64,000 nt of DNA, taken from contig CM053141.1 of the NCBI GenBank assembly GCA_028571685.1, positions 137,854,833-137,918,832 of the forward strand, in the 5' to 3' direction. Under the pieces are notes generated by a model. The model did no database searches. It saw only the letters and a program-made list of their open reading frames with translations, and was not told the DNA's origin. Below, in pieces: positions 11,846-24,100 of this stretch; the stretch's first letter is position 1; every line of letters begins with the position of its first letter. Source of the stretch: Heterohyrax brucei (taxonomy: Eukaryota; Chordata; Mammalia; Hyracoidea; Procaviidae). Both the position numbers and the translations under genes were made by a program.

Positions 11846-12339
11846 ACATTTCTGTTGCATATATACATAAAAGTACACAACTTTCTTGGATACAGTTATG
11901 AGTTATGTTTACCACACCAATTCCTGCTTCATTCCTGCTTCACAAATTTCTTGATTTGTCAGAATATTTTACTTCAAATCTTTGTACTACTATCATTTAC
12001 ACTGCTTATCAGTGCAAAAACAAATTATTTTCTCTTCAGTGTTGAGCTCTGTTACTGAATTTTACAGTACCACTCCCAGCACTGTCAACTGTTCACCTTC
12101 AACAAAATGAAATCTCAGTAGCTTCATTTTCAGTCCATGGACTGAAAGAAAAAATTAAACCACTAGAGTCTATCTGCAGCATCTGATGACACAAAACATT
12201 GACATAATTGTTCACAAGTTCATATGCTAATGAAATCAACACTGTTATAACTATTTCTTCATTTTATATACACACACAGAAGAAAACTTGGAATGGAAAA
12301 TTAAAAAAATTAATTTAGAAGGATCATACGATCTAAACA

Positions 12340-13060
12340 AAAAGTCATGTTTCATGAAGAACACATTAGCACAAGTTACATCATTGCCTTTGAGCTCAGT
12401 CTTTTCAAACTAACTTTTGAAGTGGTGCTGATGAGCTGTCAGCAGATGAGTGACTTCTGGTTTTGATGTGGTCAGTGAGGCCACTCATTCATCAACTTTC
12501 TCAAGAAACTTTTCAATTTTTAATTTTTCATCATGCATGTACTTCCATTCCTTTGAGCTCATTGCTGCCTAAAAGAAGTTGCTGCAACTTTTTTAAAAAT
12601 CACTATCAAAAAAACCCATAATAATCACTGAAGCCCATACTGCCAGTGCCCTACACATGTCCCTCAGAACTTTCAGCATCCTCTGGATGACTTCTTGCCA
12701 TTACTTGAGGCCAGTCTGTGATGAAGGCATCCTTTTCCCCTAGAACTGACACCAGGTATACGTGCCGCCCGCCTGTGCAGCAAGCTGAAAGAGCTGAGCA
12801 TTTCCAGGAACAAGCTTCAACTGATGACTCCCCATAGTTGGTGTAGAAACACCCAACACTGTGCCCGTCTTTGGGAAAATTACAAAACGTGTGTCCTGCA
12901 CCATTTCTTAGACTTTCCCCACAGATTAAACTCCAACCCTATGCTGTAGTAAATGCCTTAACAGCACATTGGCTTACTTCTGGTCTTTAACTCTCTTCCC
13001 CACTACTCTACAGATGGATGCTATATTTGCATTTTACAAATAAAGTACTTTTAGTCTAAT
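12340..13060 (-). other. exon-like or retropseudogene-like unique stretch, identity unknown
   Basis: On the minus strand a frame from about 12935 to 12650 is open for about 95 codons and includes HTFCNFPKDGHSVGCFYTN and VYLVSVLGEKDAFITDW. A second frame starts ATGAGCTCAAAGGAATGG near 12572 and reads MSSKEWKYMHDEKLKIEKFL before a stop. The composition is less AT-rich than the flanks. On the plus strand an AATAAA lies at about 13039. I cannot name a parent gene, and this may simply be a processed pseudogene. Confidence 0.3.
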
Positions 13061-13329
13061 CATTGTTGGGCACTGTTTGACAGAACTCACACTTGGACAG
13101 TTGCCAATTTACACCATTAAATGAATGGCAAAATGACTGTAGCAAGAGCATCCTGATTATTCTCTGCACATTCCTCCTATATCTCAGCTTACTTCTTTTA
13201 TCCCTAGTCTGTAATTTCTCAGTGAATTCACTGATTAGCAGACTGGAAGCTTCAAGTGCTTCACAGGCCACAGCACAACTGGCCAGTACCAAGTGAGCGG
13301 AACTTGCAAAAAGTACCACATACGTCTCT

Positions 13330-13495
13330 AAACAAACAAAAAAACTTGCCATCAAGTCAATTCTGACTCTCAGAGACCCTCAAGGCCAAAGTTCTACTGC
13401 TAATGGGGTTTCCAAGGAGTGCCTGGTGGATTGAAACTGCCAACCTTTTGGTTAGCAGCTGAGCTCTTAACCCCTACTATGCCACCAGCATTTCC
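13330..13495 (-). mobile_element. AfroSINE-like element
   Basis: A complete short-form copy in reverse: TTGCCATCAAGTCAATTCTG (tail), GGTTTCCAAGGAGTGCCTGG and CCAACCTTTTGGTTAGCAGC, ending in CACCAGCATTTCC at the tRNA-like head. No clear target duplication was found. Confidence 0.9.
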
Positions 13496-16144
13496 GTATT
13501 TCTCTCGCATGGCCCAAAGCTAGGAGTTAGCTGGCTCTAGTCAATAGTGACCAACAGCACTTCATCTTTATCAGCAAGTCCTGCATGTTGGTCTTGAAAC
13601 TAGGCTATCCATTACTTCGCCAACAACTTACACGTAGGTCTCATACACTGCTAGACAAGACCAGAGAAGAAACTGGCAGCACAAGACAGAAGTCAACCTA
13701 ACAGCCTCCAGTTTATTTTAAGGCAGCTATTAAACTATTAAATCTTCACTTTAAAATTAAAAGTAAGAACAACATAAATGTTAAATCAGATGGGACACTG
13801 GAATACTAAGCATAAACCAGGTGTATCTCGGGAAAAGCACCATGCAGTCTCCCAAATGCACTTGGAAGGTGAAGCCAACTTGAGAAGACATCAAGCACTA
13901 ACTGGGATTCAAAAGCCCCTCACATCTTCTTTCTCCCTTCACTTCAACTTTACAGGTGGAAAGTTGAAGACCATCTGCTCATACTTTTTTTCACCTGTGG
14001 GCAGCCAAACAACCCAGCTTTAGCCAATGATCTATAAACAGATGGTACTGGAAGGGCTCTGGAGAAAGCGCTTTCCAAGAGCCCCTCTTGGCTGACCTGG
14101 CCCTTTCACTCATGACCCCTCAGTCTCCTTTCTTCTTTCTTAGATTCAAATATGATAACTGTGGGTGCAGTAGCCATCTTCCAACTATGAAGGAGAAAAC
14201 ATGGCAATAAACATACCTGAGTCCTTGTTGACATTGGTGACATCATGGAGCAACTGCATTAACTTTGGCCTACCTCCCTCCAGACCTTTGATTATGTACA
14301 AAAATAAATCTTTCTGTTTACAGTAAAACACTTTCCTAACAGATAGGTATCTAAGCCCTTTAAATAAAAATAAAGGGGCTTCTCTTTCTGCTAGTCATCA
14401 TTAACTACTTCAAGTGGAACTTTTGTTAATTTATGACATATATATTAGATCTAAAATTGTCATTTCAATAACTTAAAAAACACATTAGCAAGCATTTTTA
14501 ATACTTTTTTTCCATTTCTGAACAGTTTCTACAGGCTGTCTGATACTGATTTATTTAATTTTCATGCACATAAGTCATCGCAATTTTACTGAAAACTGAG
14601 GGCAGAGACAATTGCATACTTCAGTTGACCTTATAAATTTTGTTAACACTTTATTAAAAGCACTTTGCGCATTTTACTCTCCTACTATCAAAAGCTATTA
14701 AAAATGTTTTCAAGAAGCCTTGTGTTTTAAAAAGCTCTAAACACTCTGACTCTTATTTTAAAAATTAGGATGAAAAGTAGATTCCTCTCATTTCTCATAC
14801 TAGTTTCAAATAAAATGAATTTGATACTCCATTTAAATGTTTAAAAAAACTTGACCGACAAGAAGCCAGCTTCCAAAACTGCACAAATCAACCACCTGAG
14901 TTAATAGTAAAAAAGCAAATAACTCATTTCAAGCCCATAAAAAGAATCTTTTTCACTTCCCTTAGAGTAGATCTGCTTTTAAATGAGAAGATGATTGTAA
15001 ATCACTCGGAATTGTTCATCAGCTGTGTTATATTGTTTACCAAGATGAGCTTTAAGAGGCATCTTGTGATTTATGTATTTGTGATCAAAATAAAGACAGC
15101 TTGATGCATTTGCTGTGGGAGCAATTTGCATTCCATTTTATACGTTTAGTCAAATGTCAGGTATACAACTAGGACAGAGCAATAAAGAAAAATAGTAATA
15201 GTAGGCCTTTGTACTGGAATTTATCTGACTTTATATCATAAAGTCAAAAAAGGAAATCATTTGGTCGGTCACATACTGCTTTGTTGGAATCCACTTGACA
15301 ATTTCTATGTGTGTGTCAGTCTGTCTTCTCCAGCTAGATTGGCTTACCTGAGGACAGGAAGTGTGCCTTTTCTATATCATTTTTCTATCTGCAATGCATG
15401 ATGTGCTCCTAGGCACGTAGCTGGAATGGAATGAATACCATTCCAATGATTGACTGGCACCTCATGAGCTGATAGCTATTTTAGGAGAGTCAGCCCTTCC
15501 AGTGATTATTAAAGAGAGAAGGATAGAGTGTCCTTGATTCCCAGTATTTGTAAGCACATATTTAATAAGGCAGCCTCTCAAGGGCATTTTGTTCCACTTG
15601 GAAAATACTTGGCACCTATTCTTGGAATTGGTATTTAACTTGAAGGAAAATGCTTATAAATTCTTTCAGATAGTTTCCCTTTGTGTTCTCGTTCCTTTTC
15701 TTTTCACTGCATTGGCTTGCTACTAAAGAAAAAACAGCTTCAACAATTCTCTATGGTGCACCAAAGGAACCAGCTCTTCGTTTGACTTTGAAATCTCTCA
15801 GTCCACACTATCTAACCTCATCAGCTTTCAATTATTTGCTCCAGCCCAATATCATGGGTTCTAGAGTCCCTGGACACAACTCATGCTTCCCTGCCTCTAT
15901 CTGGTCTTGCTTGTTGCTATACCTTGGAACACACTCCTACCATCTTTGCTCCTCATGATTTTATTCATCTTTGAAGACACACCCCAAATATTACATCATC
16001 TATGCTCTTTCTGATCTTCCCAAAATCATGTGAACAAATAAACCTCCCGGATGTTTTATATGGTTTCCAAAACTATTTAAATTCACTACATAAAATGCTG
16101 AGTATGCTCTAAATAGCTTCAGTTGCCTATTAAACAGAAACATT
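13496..16144. other. long unique AT-rich stretch
   Basis: Apart from the possible conserved element at 14880-15180, I see no repeat or gene that I can name. Short ORFs at 13778-14023 and 15683-15958 have no recognisable domain and no supporting splice sites. Confidence 0.45.
14880..15180. promoter_or_regulatory. candidate conserved non-coding element
   Basis: This repeat-free block holds a dense set of short motifs typical of developmental enhancers: the octamer-like ATTTGCAT (on the plus strand within CAATTTGCATTCC), GATGATTGTAAATCAC, TGATTTATGTATTTG and ATCAAAATAAAGACAGC. Nothing coding is apparent. The assignment is inference from motif density and absence of decay into repeats, not from an alignment. 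Confidence 0.3.
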
Positions 16145-16347
16145 GCCAAGGTTGTACACCTTCAAGTCAATTATGATTCACAACAACCCAATGTGATAGT
16201 GGCACTGTTCTATATGATTTTCTAGATGACAATCTTTACAGGAGATTAGACAGGTCTTTTCTCCCATGGTTAGCCCAGTGGGTTCATACTGCCTACCTTT
16301 CAGTTAGCAGATGAGCACTTAACCAAAGCACCACTTTTAAACTAGTG
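16145..16347 (-). mobile_element. AfroSINE-like element, long form, degraded
   Basis: Reverse-strand long form: CCTTCAAGTCAATTATGATT, then the extra module (GACAATCTTTACAGGAGATT ... TTTTCTCCCATGG) and the head side CTACCTTTCAGTTAGCAGATG. Confidence 0.8.
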
Positions 16348-16817
16348 ACTGTGCCAAGCATTACTAGCTTTCTTCAGGTTGTCATTTTAACTATCACAAA
16401 AAAAACTCAGTTCTTTCCTCCATTTTTCTCATGGAGAAATACTTGGTCCAGAGTAGAGACTCTCATTTAGGCTCAAACACATTCGCCACAACAAAAGGTC
16501 TGAAGGTCAGCGAGAGTGGCTCTTGTAGTCCTCTGATCAGAAGCCTTCATCTCCTCCCTCTATCCCAAGCTAAGGCAGACCTATTGCAGAACGTGATGCT
16601 CAGTGGGAGTACAGGAAGCTCCGACTAGATCGTGAGCTAGAAGAAGTCCCCCCAGCATCTGGAACTCTTCCCAGGCTGTTACTTCAGGTAATTCTCATCC
16701 TGAGCTTGGGATGGCTCTCTCAGAGGCTTTAACAGCTAAGTTCTGAGTACTTTCATAGGAACATGAGTATCAGGAGATACCTCTACTCTCTCAACAGAAG
16801 AATCAAAACAATTTGCC
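16348..16817. other. unassigned sequence
   Basis: A 65-codon plus frame at 16431-16628 has no recognisable domain. I see no repeat that I can name. Confidence 0.4.
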
Positions 16818-17342
16818 AGAGTCAACTCTCATTCATAGTGACCTATGCACATCAGAATAGAACTGGGCTGCATAAGGTTTCCAGGTGCCATCAACAGATG
16901 AATGGATTAACAACCCACATGCCCATCAACAGATGAGTGAATTAACAACCTATGCAATCAATGAAACACTATGCTATGGTATAAAGGAATGCAGGTTTTA
17001 GAAAATATCTCATAACACGGTTTCAGCTGGAAGATATTATGCTGAGTGAGATCAGTCAGTGTCAAAAAGACAATATTGTATGAGACCCCTGTTATAAGGA
17101 CCTTAAAAACAGAATTATCTACAGAAGAAAATAACTTGGATGGCTACAAAGCTGAGGGGGTGAGGGTTTATCACAGATGAGATAGTTGATAAATATTAGA
17201 AATTTTCATTTACTCTAATACATAAATAAATAAAAGAAGTACAATACAAACCTTTCTTCTAAGATACCTCTGGGTAGACTCAGCCCTTTCACTTTTCAGT
17301 TAGCAGCCAAGTAGGTTAACCACTGTACCACACAAGGCCTCT
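16818..17342 (-). mobile_element. AfroSINE-like long form, split by an L1 fragment
   Basis: The tail half is at 16818-16887 (AGTCAACTCTCATTCATAG to GTTTCCAGG). The rest resumes at about 17247 with CCTTTCTTCTAAGATACCTC and ends in TAACCACTGTACCACAC. In the intact long form at 58185-58385 these two blocks are close together, so the intervening DNA is an insertion. Confidence 0.78.
16887..17246 (+). mobile_element. L1 3' fragment nested in a SINE
   Basis: The end of ORF2 is recognisable (CATGCCCATCAACAGATGAG, GGTTTCAGCTGGAAGATATT, TGTATGAGACCCCTGTTATA). A short 3' untranslated portion follows, ending in an A-rich tract (17221-17240). The near-duplicate phrase CATCAACAGATGA occurs at 16889 and 16924, suggesting a local duplication at the 5' junction. 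Confidence 0.8.
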
Positions 17343-17703
17343 CCCAACAGAAGAACTAACTCCAGGTCTTTGCATACTGGCAAAATGATTGGAGAATCTC
17401 CTTATTAGCCAGGTCACCCAACCCCTTGAGACACAGCGAGGGAAGGCAAGACTCCTCCAGAAACTCTGATTGTTCCAGAATTCCTAATGAACCCAAAGCC
17501 AACAATTCTGCACACCCAAACGAGTCCAGCCATCAGCCATTTGATAAGAACTGATCATCCAAGACTACTCCGGAAAACAGGCTATATCCTCCACAAGTAT
17601 CTCAGACAGCCAACCAGTGCAGAGGTCAAAGAGAGACCTCCACACAAGTAGGCAGCCCCAAGGTTCAGCTGGGAGTGATTAGGATTTGATCACTTCAGGC
17701 TCG
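17343..17703. other. unassigned sequence
   Basis: Relatively C- and A-rich DNA with no long ORF and no repeat that I recognise. Confidence 0.4.
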
Positions 17704-17830
17704 GTGATTCTCAACCCTATTTGCACACTGTCACCACCTATGGAGATTTTGACCCTATGTCGATTAAATAAAAATTTCTGAAGTGGGGTCTAGGTGAATC
17801 TAATGTGCAACCAGGGTTAAAAGACAATTG
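17704..17830. mobile_element. short non-autonomous hAT element (MER5/MER58-like)
   Basis: The ends form an imperfect inverted repeat: GGTGATTCTCAACCCTATTTGCAC at the left and TCTAATGTGCAACCAGGGTT at the right. The body is short, as expected for ancient MER-type hAT miniatures. The subfamily is not certain. Confidence 0.6.
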
Positions 17831-19356
17831 CTGTGTCCAGCGGTTATCAAATTGCTGTCCCTTGACCAATATCATTGACAGTTCGTTTTTACGCTGGTGT
17901 GATAAAATTAATTTTGCTTCCCCTGAATTTCATTACAAAAATAGGGTCTTTGTCCTTGGCAAAATGACAAAATAGGCACAGTTTGACAAGGGTTAACATA
18001 ATGACTGTTTTTATGTAACATGTTTAATTAAAATATAGCACTGTGATACTTGAAACACAAGCTCTTCTATCTGTGTACATACAATTCTCTTCAGTAGATA
18101 TATTTTGGTCTCCCTTGGTTTGCTACTCTTTTGTCTCAATCTGGAAACCTCTTGAATAAGCACTTCCATGTCTCAAATTTAACTTCCAGTTTTTATCCAG
18201 AGAACTGCCTTTCATGCAACTGGTACTGTAGTCTAACACCTTTAGATGGTTTTATTATGTCATAGACAAAGAGTGCTAGTTTGTAAATTATGTGTGTCTG
18301 CTAGCCATACCAGAGCCACCTGAGTCTTCAGTTAAGTATTAGCCTTCGGTGTACATTCATTAACACGAACCCAGAAGTCAGTGTAAATGTTAGGATACTG
18401 CCTTCCTATTTCAAATAATTTACAGGGAAAAATTATTGGCATGAGATACCCTGAAAATGTTGTGCTCTGAATTTTCTAACATTTATTTTTTTAATTATCT
18501 TGATCACAGTAATTATTTTTCTAATGTTACATTAAATGTGGCAGTTTAAAATGTTGGACAGAAAGAAGATATAATTTAATGAAGGGCATCTTTCTCCCCA
18601 TTGACATGGATGTTAAATCTTTTTTTCAAGATTCTAATGTGGTCTAATTACTTTAATTTAAAATTCTGGGTATGCATGTTTTATTCATGACTTTCTAGAT
18701 GATTGAGAAAGTTTCTGCAGTTCCTTTGAAGCTCTAACTTTGGAAATATAACAAATAAGGAAGCCATAATATTTTCAAAATGCTCAGACAGAGGAGACTT
18801 CTGAAAGACACTGTAATTGTGAATCAAAGCTTAATCAGCTACTGTGAAATGAGTTTTTAATTATTACATTGCCCCTGATATGCTGAAGTTCACCAAGGTT
18901 AAGAGAGTGACCGCACACACATTCACTCTGAATAGGCAGGGTTTGTTCTTTTGTAGCACATCACCTTGAAAACTCAGAAACTACGTATTTCTGCTTTGCA
19001 TAAAACTACTCCTTAGAAATAATTTTTACACTAACCCTTGGTTAATCTCACACAAGAAATGGAAAGTGTCACTCATTCTTCTCCTTCTAAAATGTATTAT
19101 TTCTGCAGTGGGAATAATGGTTCTAAATCAGAATATTCATCTACTTCTCACTAAAAAGTTCACAGTTTTGAAAAGCAGTTTGTAACTTCTTTAGGATATA
19201 GAAAAAGGTAATCAAAGCATAAATCTTTAGATTTCAAAATTCTAGATGAAAAGAAGTTTCTTCCTCTTTTTTTTTTTTTAATGGTCAAGGCGAATACAGA
19301 TATTTTTAAAACTAGAGAAGAATATATTTGCACAAAAAAGATCTCTAGACAGTCTT
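17831..19356. other. unique AT-rich stretch
   Basis: No repeat or gene is evident over about 1.5 kb, which is unusual for this repeat-dense window. It contains the candidate conserved block at 18480-18960. Confidence 0.45.
18480..18960. promoter_or_regulatory. candidate conserved non-coding element
   Basis: Homeodomain-type cores are frequent (TAATTA at 18646 and 18857, TTAATCAGC at 18831) within a repeat-free block, and no coding frame is seen. Motif density alone supports the call. AT-rich neutral DNA also produces such cores by chance. Confidence 0.25.
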
Positions 19357-19769
19357 TGTCTTAGTTATCTAGTGCTGCTGTAACAGAAATACTACAAAAG
19401 TGGGTGCTTAACAAACAGAAATTTATTCTATCACAGTTTAGGAGGCTAGACATCTAAATACAGAGTGCCAAGCTCTATGGGAAGGCTTTCTCTCTTTGTC
19501 AGCTGAGGTACGGGGGTATGCGGGAAGTTCTTACCTCTTTGAGCTTCTGCTCCCAGGCTGTCTTCATGTGGCTTGGTATTAGTCTTTCGATATCTTGCCT
19601 CTGCTAGCTTATTTAATCTCTTTTGTATCTCAAAAGAGACTGACTTGAGATACACCCTGCATTAATCCTGCCTCATTAGCATAACACAGAATGCATTCAC
19701 AGATCGGATGATGACATAGAAGGTAGGATTTACAACACATTTTCAGGGGACATATTCTAATCTATAACA
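19357..19769 (-). mobile_element. solo LTR, ERVL-MaLR (MLT1-like)
   Basis: The plus strand reads TGTCTTAGTTATCTAGTGCTG ... AGAAATTTATTCTATCACAG ... ATTTACAACACATTTTCAGG ... ATCTATAACA. This is the reverse complement of the MaLR LTR layout and begins TG and ends CA. It belongs to the same family as the LTRs at 37819, 51920 and 61665. Flanking 5-mers do not match, so its target duplication has decayed. Confidence 0.78.
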
Positions 19770-19984
19770 TTCAATACCTATATATCTTTGATGTAACGTT
19801 CAACTCCAGTGGTTTTCTATTATTTTCCAGGTGATAATGTGCTTGAGCTGAGAGTAAAAGACATGGTTTAAATGCCCAAACTTCTAGTCTTATATGCAGA
19901 CAGTCATGTCTATACTTTATACTCTAATTTCTGGTAACCAAATAAAATTAGGCTACCAGAACTTAAATTTTAAAAGTTTCCTAA

Positions 19985-20144
19985 AACCAAAAACCAATCA
20001 CTGCTGTCGGGTCAATTCCAATTCACAGTGACCTATAGACAGAGTAGAACTGCCCCATAGAGTTTCTAAGGAGTGCCTGGTAGATTTGAACCACTAAATT
20101 TTTGGTTAGCAGCCATAGCAATTTACTATGTCACCAAGGTTTCC
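19985..20144 (-). mobile_element. AfroSINE-like element with intact target duplication
   Basis: A full short-form copy on the minus strand. A perfect 11-bp duplication, AAGTTTCCTAA, flanks it at 19974-19984 and 20145-20155. The 3' end of the full-length L1 begins only a few bases beyond. Confidence 0.93.
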
Positions 20145-21117
20145 AAGTTTCCTAAGAATTATTTTTTTTTATTATGACTGAATGAAAATGTACATTCCCA
20201 TATAAATTTATATCCCCACCTATACGCAGCTTCCACTACTCTCCCTGCCCAATGACAGCACACTATTCCTCTCTGCTCCATACATGTCTCATCCTCCCAA
20301 CAGCCTCCTTTCCCCTCCTCTCCACCCACTCCCGTTACTCCAGCCAGAGGTCAGCAGGATACCCTATAGATGCATGGAACCATAAAGTGCATCCAATGTA
20401 TGGTCACTCTGCATCACCAAGTCCAATCCATTCATGTCTGAAGAGTGGACCTTCATTATTATTTATGGGCAAGGGCAGCAACATGGCCAGGGGCCATGCT
20501 CCCAGGGGAACCCCGAAGCCAATGGACCATCAGTTGTAGTCTTTTAGTGGAGATCCCAAGGTGCACCCCTTTTTATTCTTGTGTTGCCAGTCAGACTCCA
20601 CTTAGGGAGCTCCATCGCGGCTATCACTAGTGGTGGCAGGGCACCATCTGGTTCTTCTGATCCCAAGTCTATGTAGGCACCCACTTATATGGGTCTCTCT
20701 ATCTTCTGGGTTGTCTACCGCATGTCATTTTGGTCCTCAGTGAGCATCCATTCCTGCTGAGTTGGGACCACTTGCTGTGCCCTCAGATGGCAGCTTGGCA
20801 GCTTTTAAGACCCCAGACACCACTCACCAATGTGGGCTGCACAGAGCCCTCTTAGCAAAATGCTAGTTGTGCAAACTGTCCTCGATTTTGCCTCGATTTC
20901 GCCTAAGAACATGGTCCCCTGCCCTCTGTCCCAGCTACTCGGTCCTTGCCATATTGGGTTAAGATGGAAAGTGTATTCAAGTTATGCTGAAGTCCACTTA
21001 ATATTGTTCTTGTTTCTAATATGTGCTATCACCGATTTCACCCAACCAAATTTCTACCAACTATCTAATCTAAACCCTCCCCCTCTCGCTGTCCCTCTCT
21101 CCCCTCCCTTGCAGCCG

Positions 21118-24100
21118 TCATAGAATGTTTTCTTCTATACATAAGACTGTTTCTGAGATCTTGTCATGGAGTCTCATACAATATTTGTCCTTTTGTTGCT
21201 GACTACATTCACTCAATATAATGTCTTCCAATTGCAACCAGGTTATCAGATGTTTCCTGGAATCATCATTATTCTTTATCATTCAATAGTGCTCCATTGA
21301 GTATATATACCATAGTTTAGCTATCGATTCCTCGTTGTTGGGCATCTGCTTTTTGCTATCATGGACTGTGCTGCAATAAACATTCTTGTGCATGTGTCCA
21401 TTGGTGTGAAAGGCCTTGATTCTGCAGGATATATTCCAAGTAGTGGAATTACTGGGTCAAATGGTATATCTATATCCACTTTTTTAAGGAAGCACCAGAT
21501 TGCTTTCCAAAAAGGCTGGACCATTTTGCAACTCCACCAACAGTGTAGGAGAGTTCAATTTTCTCCACAGCCTCTCCAGCATTTAGTGTTTTGTGTTTTT
21601 TGGATCATCACCAACCTTGTTGGGCTGAGATGGTATCTCACTGTAGTCTTGATTTGAGTTTCTGTAATAACTAAAGATTGTGAACATGTCCACATGTATT
21701 TTTTGGCTGCCTGGATCTCCTCTTTAGAGAAATGTCTGTCCACCTCCTTTGCCCAGCACTTAATTAGATGACTTATCTTCTTATTATTGATATTTTGTAG
21801 TACCTTATAGATTATGGAGATCAAGTGTCGGTCTGACATAGAGTTGCCAAATATTTTTCCCATTCTGTAGCTGTCTTTTAATTCTATTAATAAAGTCTTC
21901 GGATGAGCAAAACTGTTTGATTCTTAATAGTTCCCATTTATCTATTTTCTCTTCTGTTGATTGTGGTTTGTTTGACAGATTTTGAAGTCTGTCTACGTTG
22001 TGTATTAAAACTTCCATTATTGTTCCTACCTTTACTTGGATGAGCTTTATCATTTTAGGTTTGACATGTAGGTCTTTTATCCAGTTGGAGTTGTTTTTTG
22101 TATAAGGTGTAAGATATGGATCTTGTTTCAATTTATTGCAGATGGAGATCCAATTTTGCCAGCACCATTTGTTGAAGATACTGTTTTTACTCCAGTTGAA
22201 TGTCTTAGGGCCTTTGTTGAATATCAACTGTTCATAGGCAGATGGTATCATCTCTGGGGTCTCAATTCTGTTCCAATGATCAATCTCTCTGTTCTTGCAC
22301 CAGTACCAGGCTGTTTTGACCACTGTGGCAGTGTAGTATGTTCTAAAGTTGGGTAATGAAACATCTCCCAGTGCGTTCTTCTTCTTTAGTGGTACCTTAC
22401 TTATCCAGGGCTTCTTCCCTTTCCAAACAAATTTGGTGATTTGTTTCTCCATCTCATTAAAAAATGACACTGGAACTTGTATTGGGATAGCATTGTATAA
22501 GTAGATCGCTTTGGGTAAAACAGACATTTTCACAATCGTAAGTCTTCCTATCCATGAGCAGGGTAGGTTTTTCTATTTATCTAAGTCTCTCTTAGTTTCT
22601 TGTAGTAAGGGCTTGTAGTTCTCTTTGTAAAGGTCTGCTATTTCTCTGGTTAGATTAATTCATAGGTACTTTATCTTTTTATGAGCTATAGTAAATGATA
22701 TTGATTTGATGATTTCTTCATTAACAGTCTCGTTGTTGGTATAAAGGATTCCTACTGATTTACTTATGTTTATCTTGTATCCTTAGACTTTGCTGAAGTC
22801 TTCTATCAGTTTGAGTAGTTTACTTATAGATTCTTTGGGATTCTCTGCATATACAATCTGCAAACAGGGAGATTGTGACTACTTCTTTGACAATGCAGAT
22901 ACTCTATTTCTTGGTCTTGTCTAATTGCTCTGGCTAGAACTTCTAGAACAATGTTGAATATGAGACTAGTTCCTGTTCTCCAGGGAAACTGTTTCAGTCT
23001 CTCTCCATTCAGGATGACGTAGGCAGTTGGTTTTGTATAAATGGCCCTTATTGCATTGAGGAATTTTCTGTCTACGCCTATTTTGCTAAGAGTTTTTAGC
23101 ATGAATGGGTGTTGGACTTTACCAAATGCCTTTTCTGCATCAATGGACAAAATCAGGTGATTCTTGTCTTTGGTGATATTTATGTGGTTAATCACATTAA
23201 TTGCTTTTCTGATGCTGAACCAGCCTTGCATCCCTGGTATGAATCCAACTTGGTCATGATGGATCATTTTTTTGATATGTTTGTCGTATTCTATTGGAAA
23301 GAATTTTGAAGATGTTTGCATCTAGATTCATGAGCGATATCGGTCTGTAGTTCTTTTTTCTTGGGTCCTTCCCTAGCTGTGGTATTTTTGTTGGGTCTTT
23401 CCCTGGCTATGGTATCAGGGTTATGCTGGCTTAATAGAATGAGTTAGGGAGTATTCCATCCCTTTCTATACTGTGGAATAGTCTCAGTAGTATTGGAGAT
23501 AACTCTTCTCTAAAAGCTTGGTAGAATTCTGCAGTGAAGCCATTTGGGTTGGGCTTTTTTTGGTTGGCAGTGTTTTGATGACATTTTCAGTCTCTTCCTT
23601 TGTGATGGGTTAATTAAGTTGTACTACTTCACCTTGTGATAATTTAGGTAGGTGGTATGAATCAAGGAATTCGTCCATTTCCTCTAGGTTTTCAAATACA
23701 GTCTTTCATATTATTCTGTTACGATATTTTTTATTTCTGTTAGATCTGTTGTGACAACTCCCCTCCCATTTCTAATCTGGGTTATTTGTTTCCTTTCCTG
23801 TTTTTCTTTAGTAAGTTTAGCCAGTGGTTTGTAAATTTGGTTGATCTTTTCAAAAAACCAGCTTTTGGTCTTTTCAATTTTTTCAATTGCTTTTCTATTC
23901 TCTAATTTATTTACCTCTGCTCTAATCTTTATGATCTGGTTTCTTCTGGTGCCTGAGGGGTTTCCCTGTTGTTCTATCTCAACTTGTTCAGCTGTAGGGT
24001 TAGTTCCTTGATTTGGTTTCTTTCTTCCTTCCAGATGTGTGCATTTATGGAGACACACAGACCTCTCAGCAGTGCTCAGAGGAAGTGGTAGGTAGTGTTT

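Larger units (their letters stand above)
10790..12060 (-). mobile_element. old L1M fragment, interrupted by a mariner-derived element
   Basis: The minus-strand 3' part of an ancient mammalian L1 is recognisable from ATTATCAGCATCCCAGAAGC, TTGCTGCATATAGTTGTAG and ATTGATGGATATTCAGTTTC. It breaks at about 11283 and resumes near 11845 (CATTTCTGTTGCATATATAC), exactly around the mariner fold-back element. The mariner insertion is therefore younger than this L1M. Confidence 0.72.
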
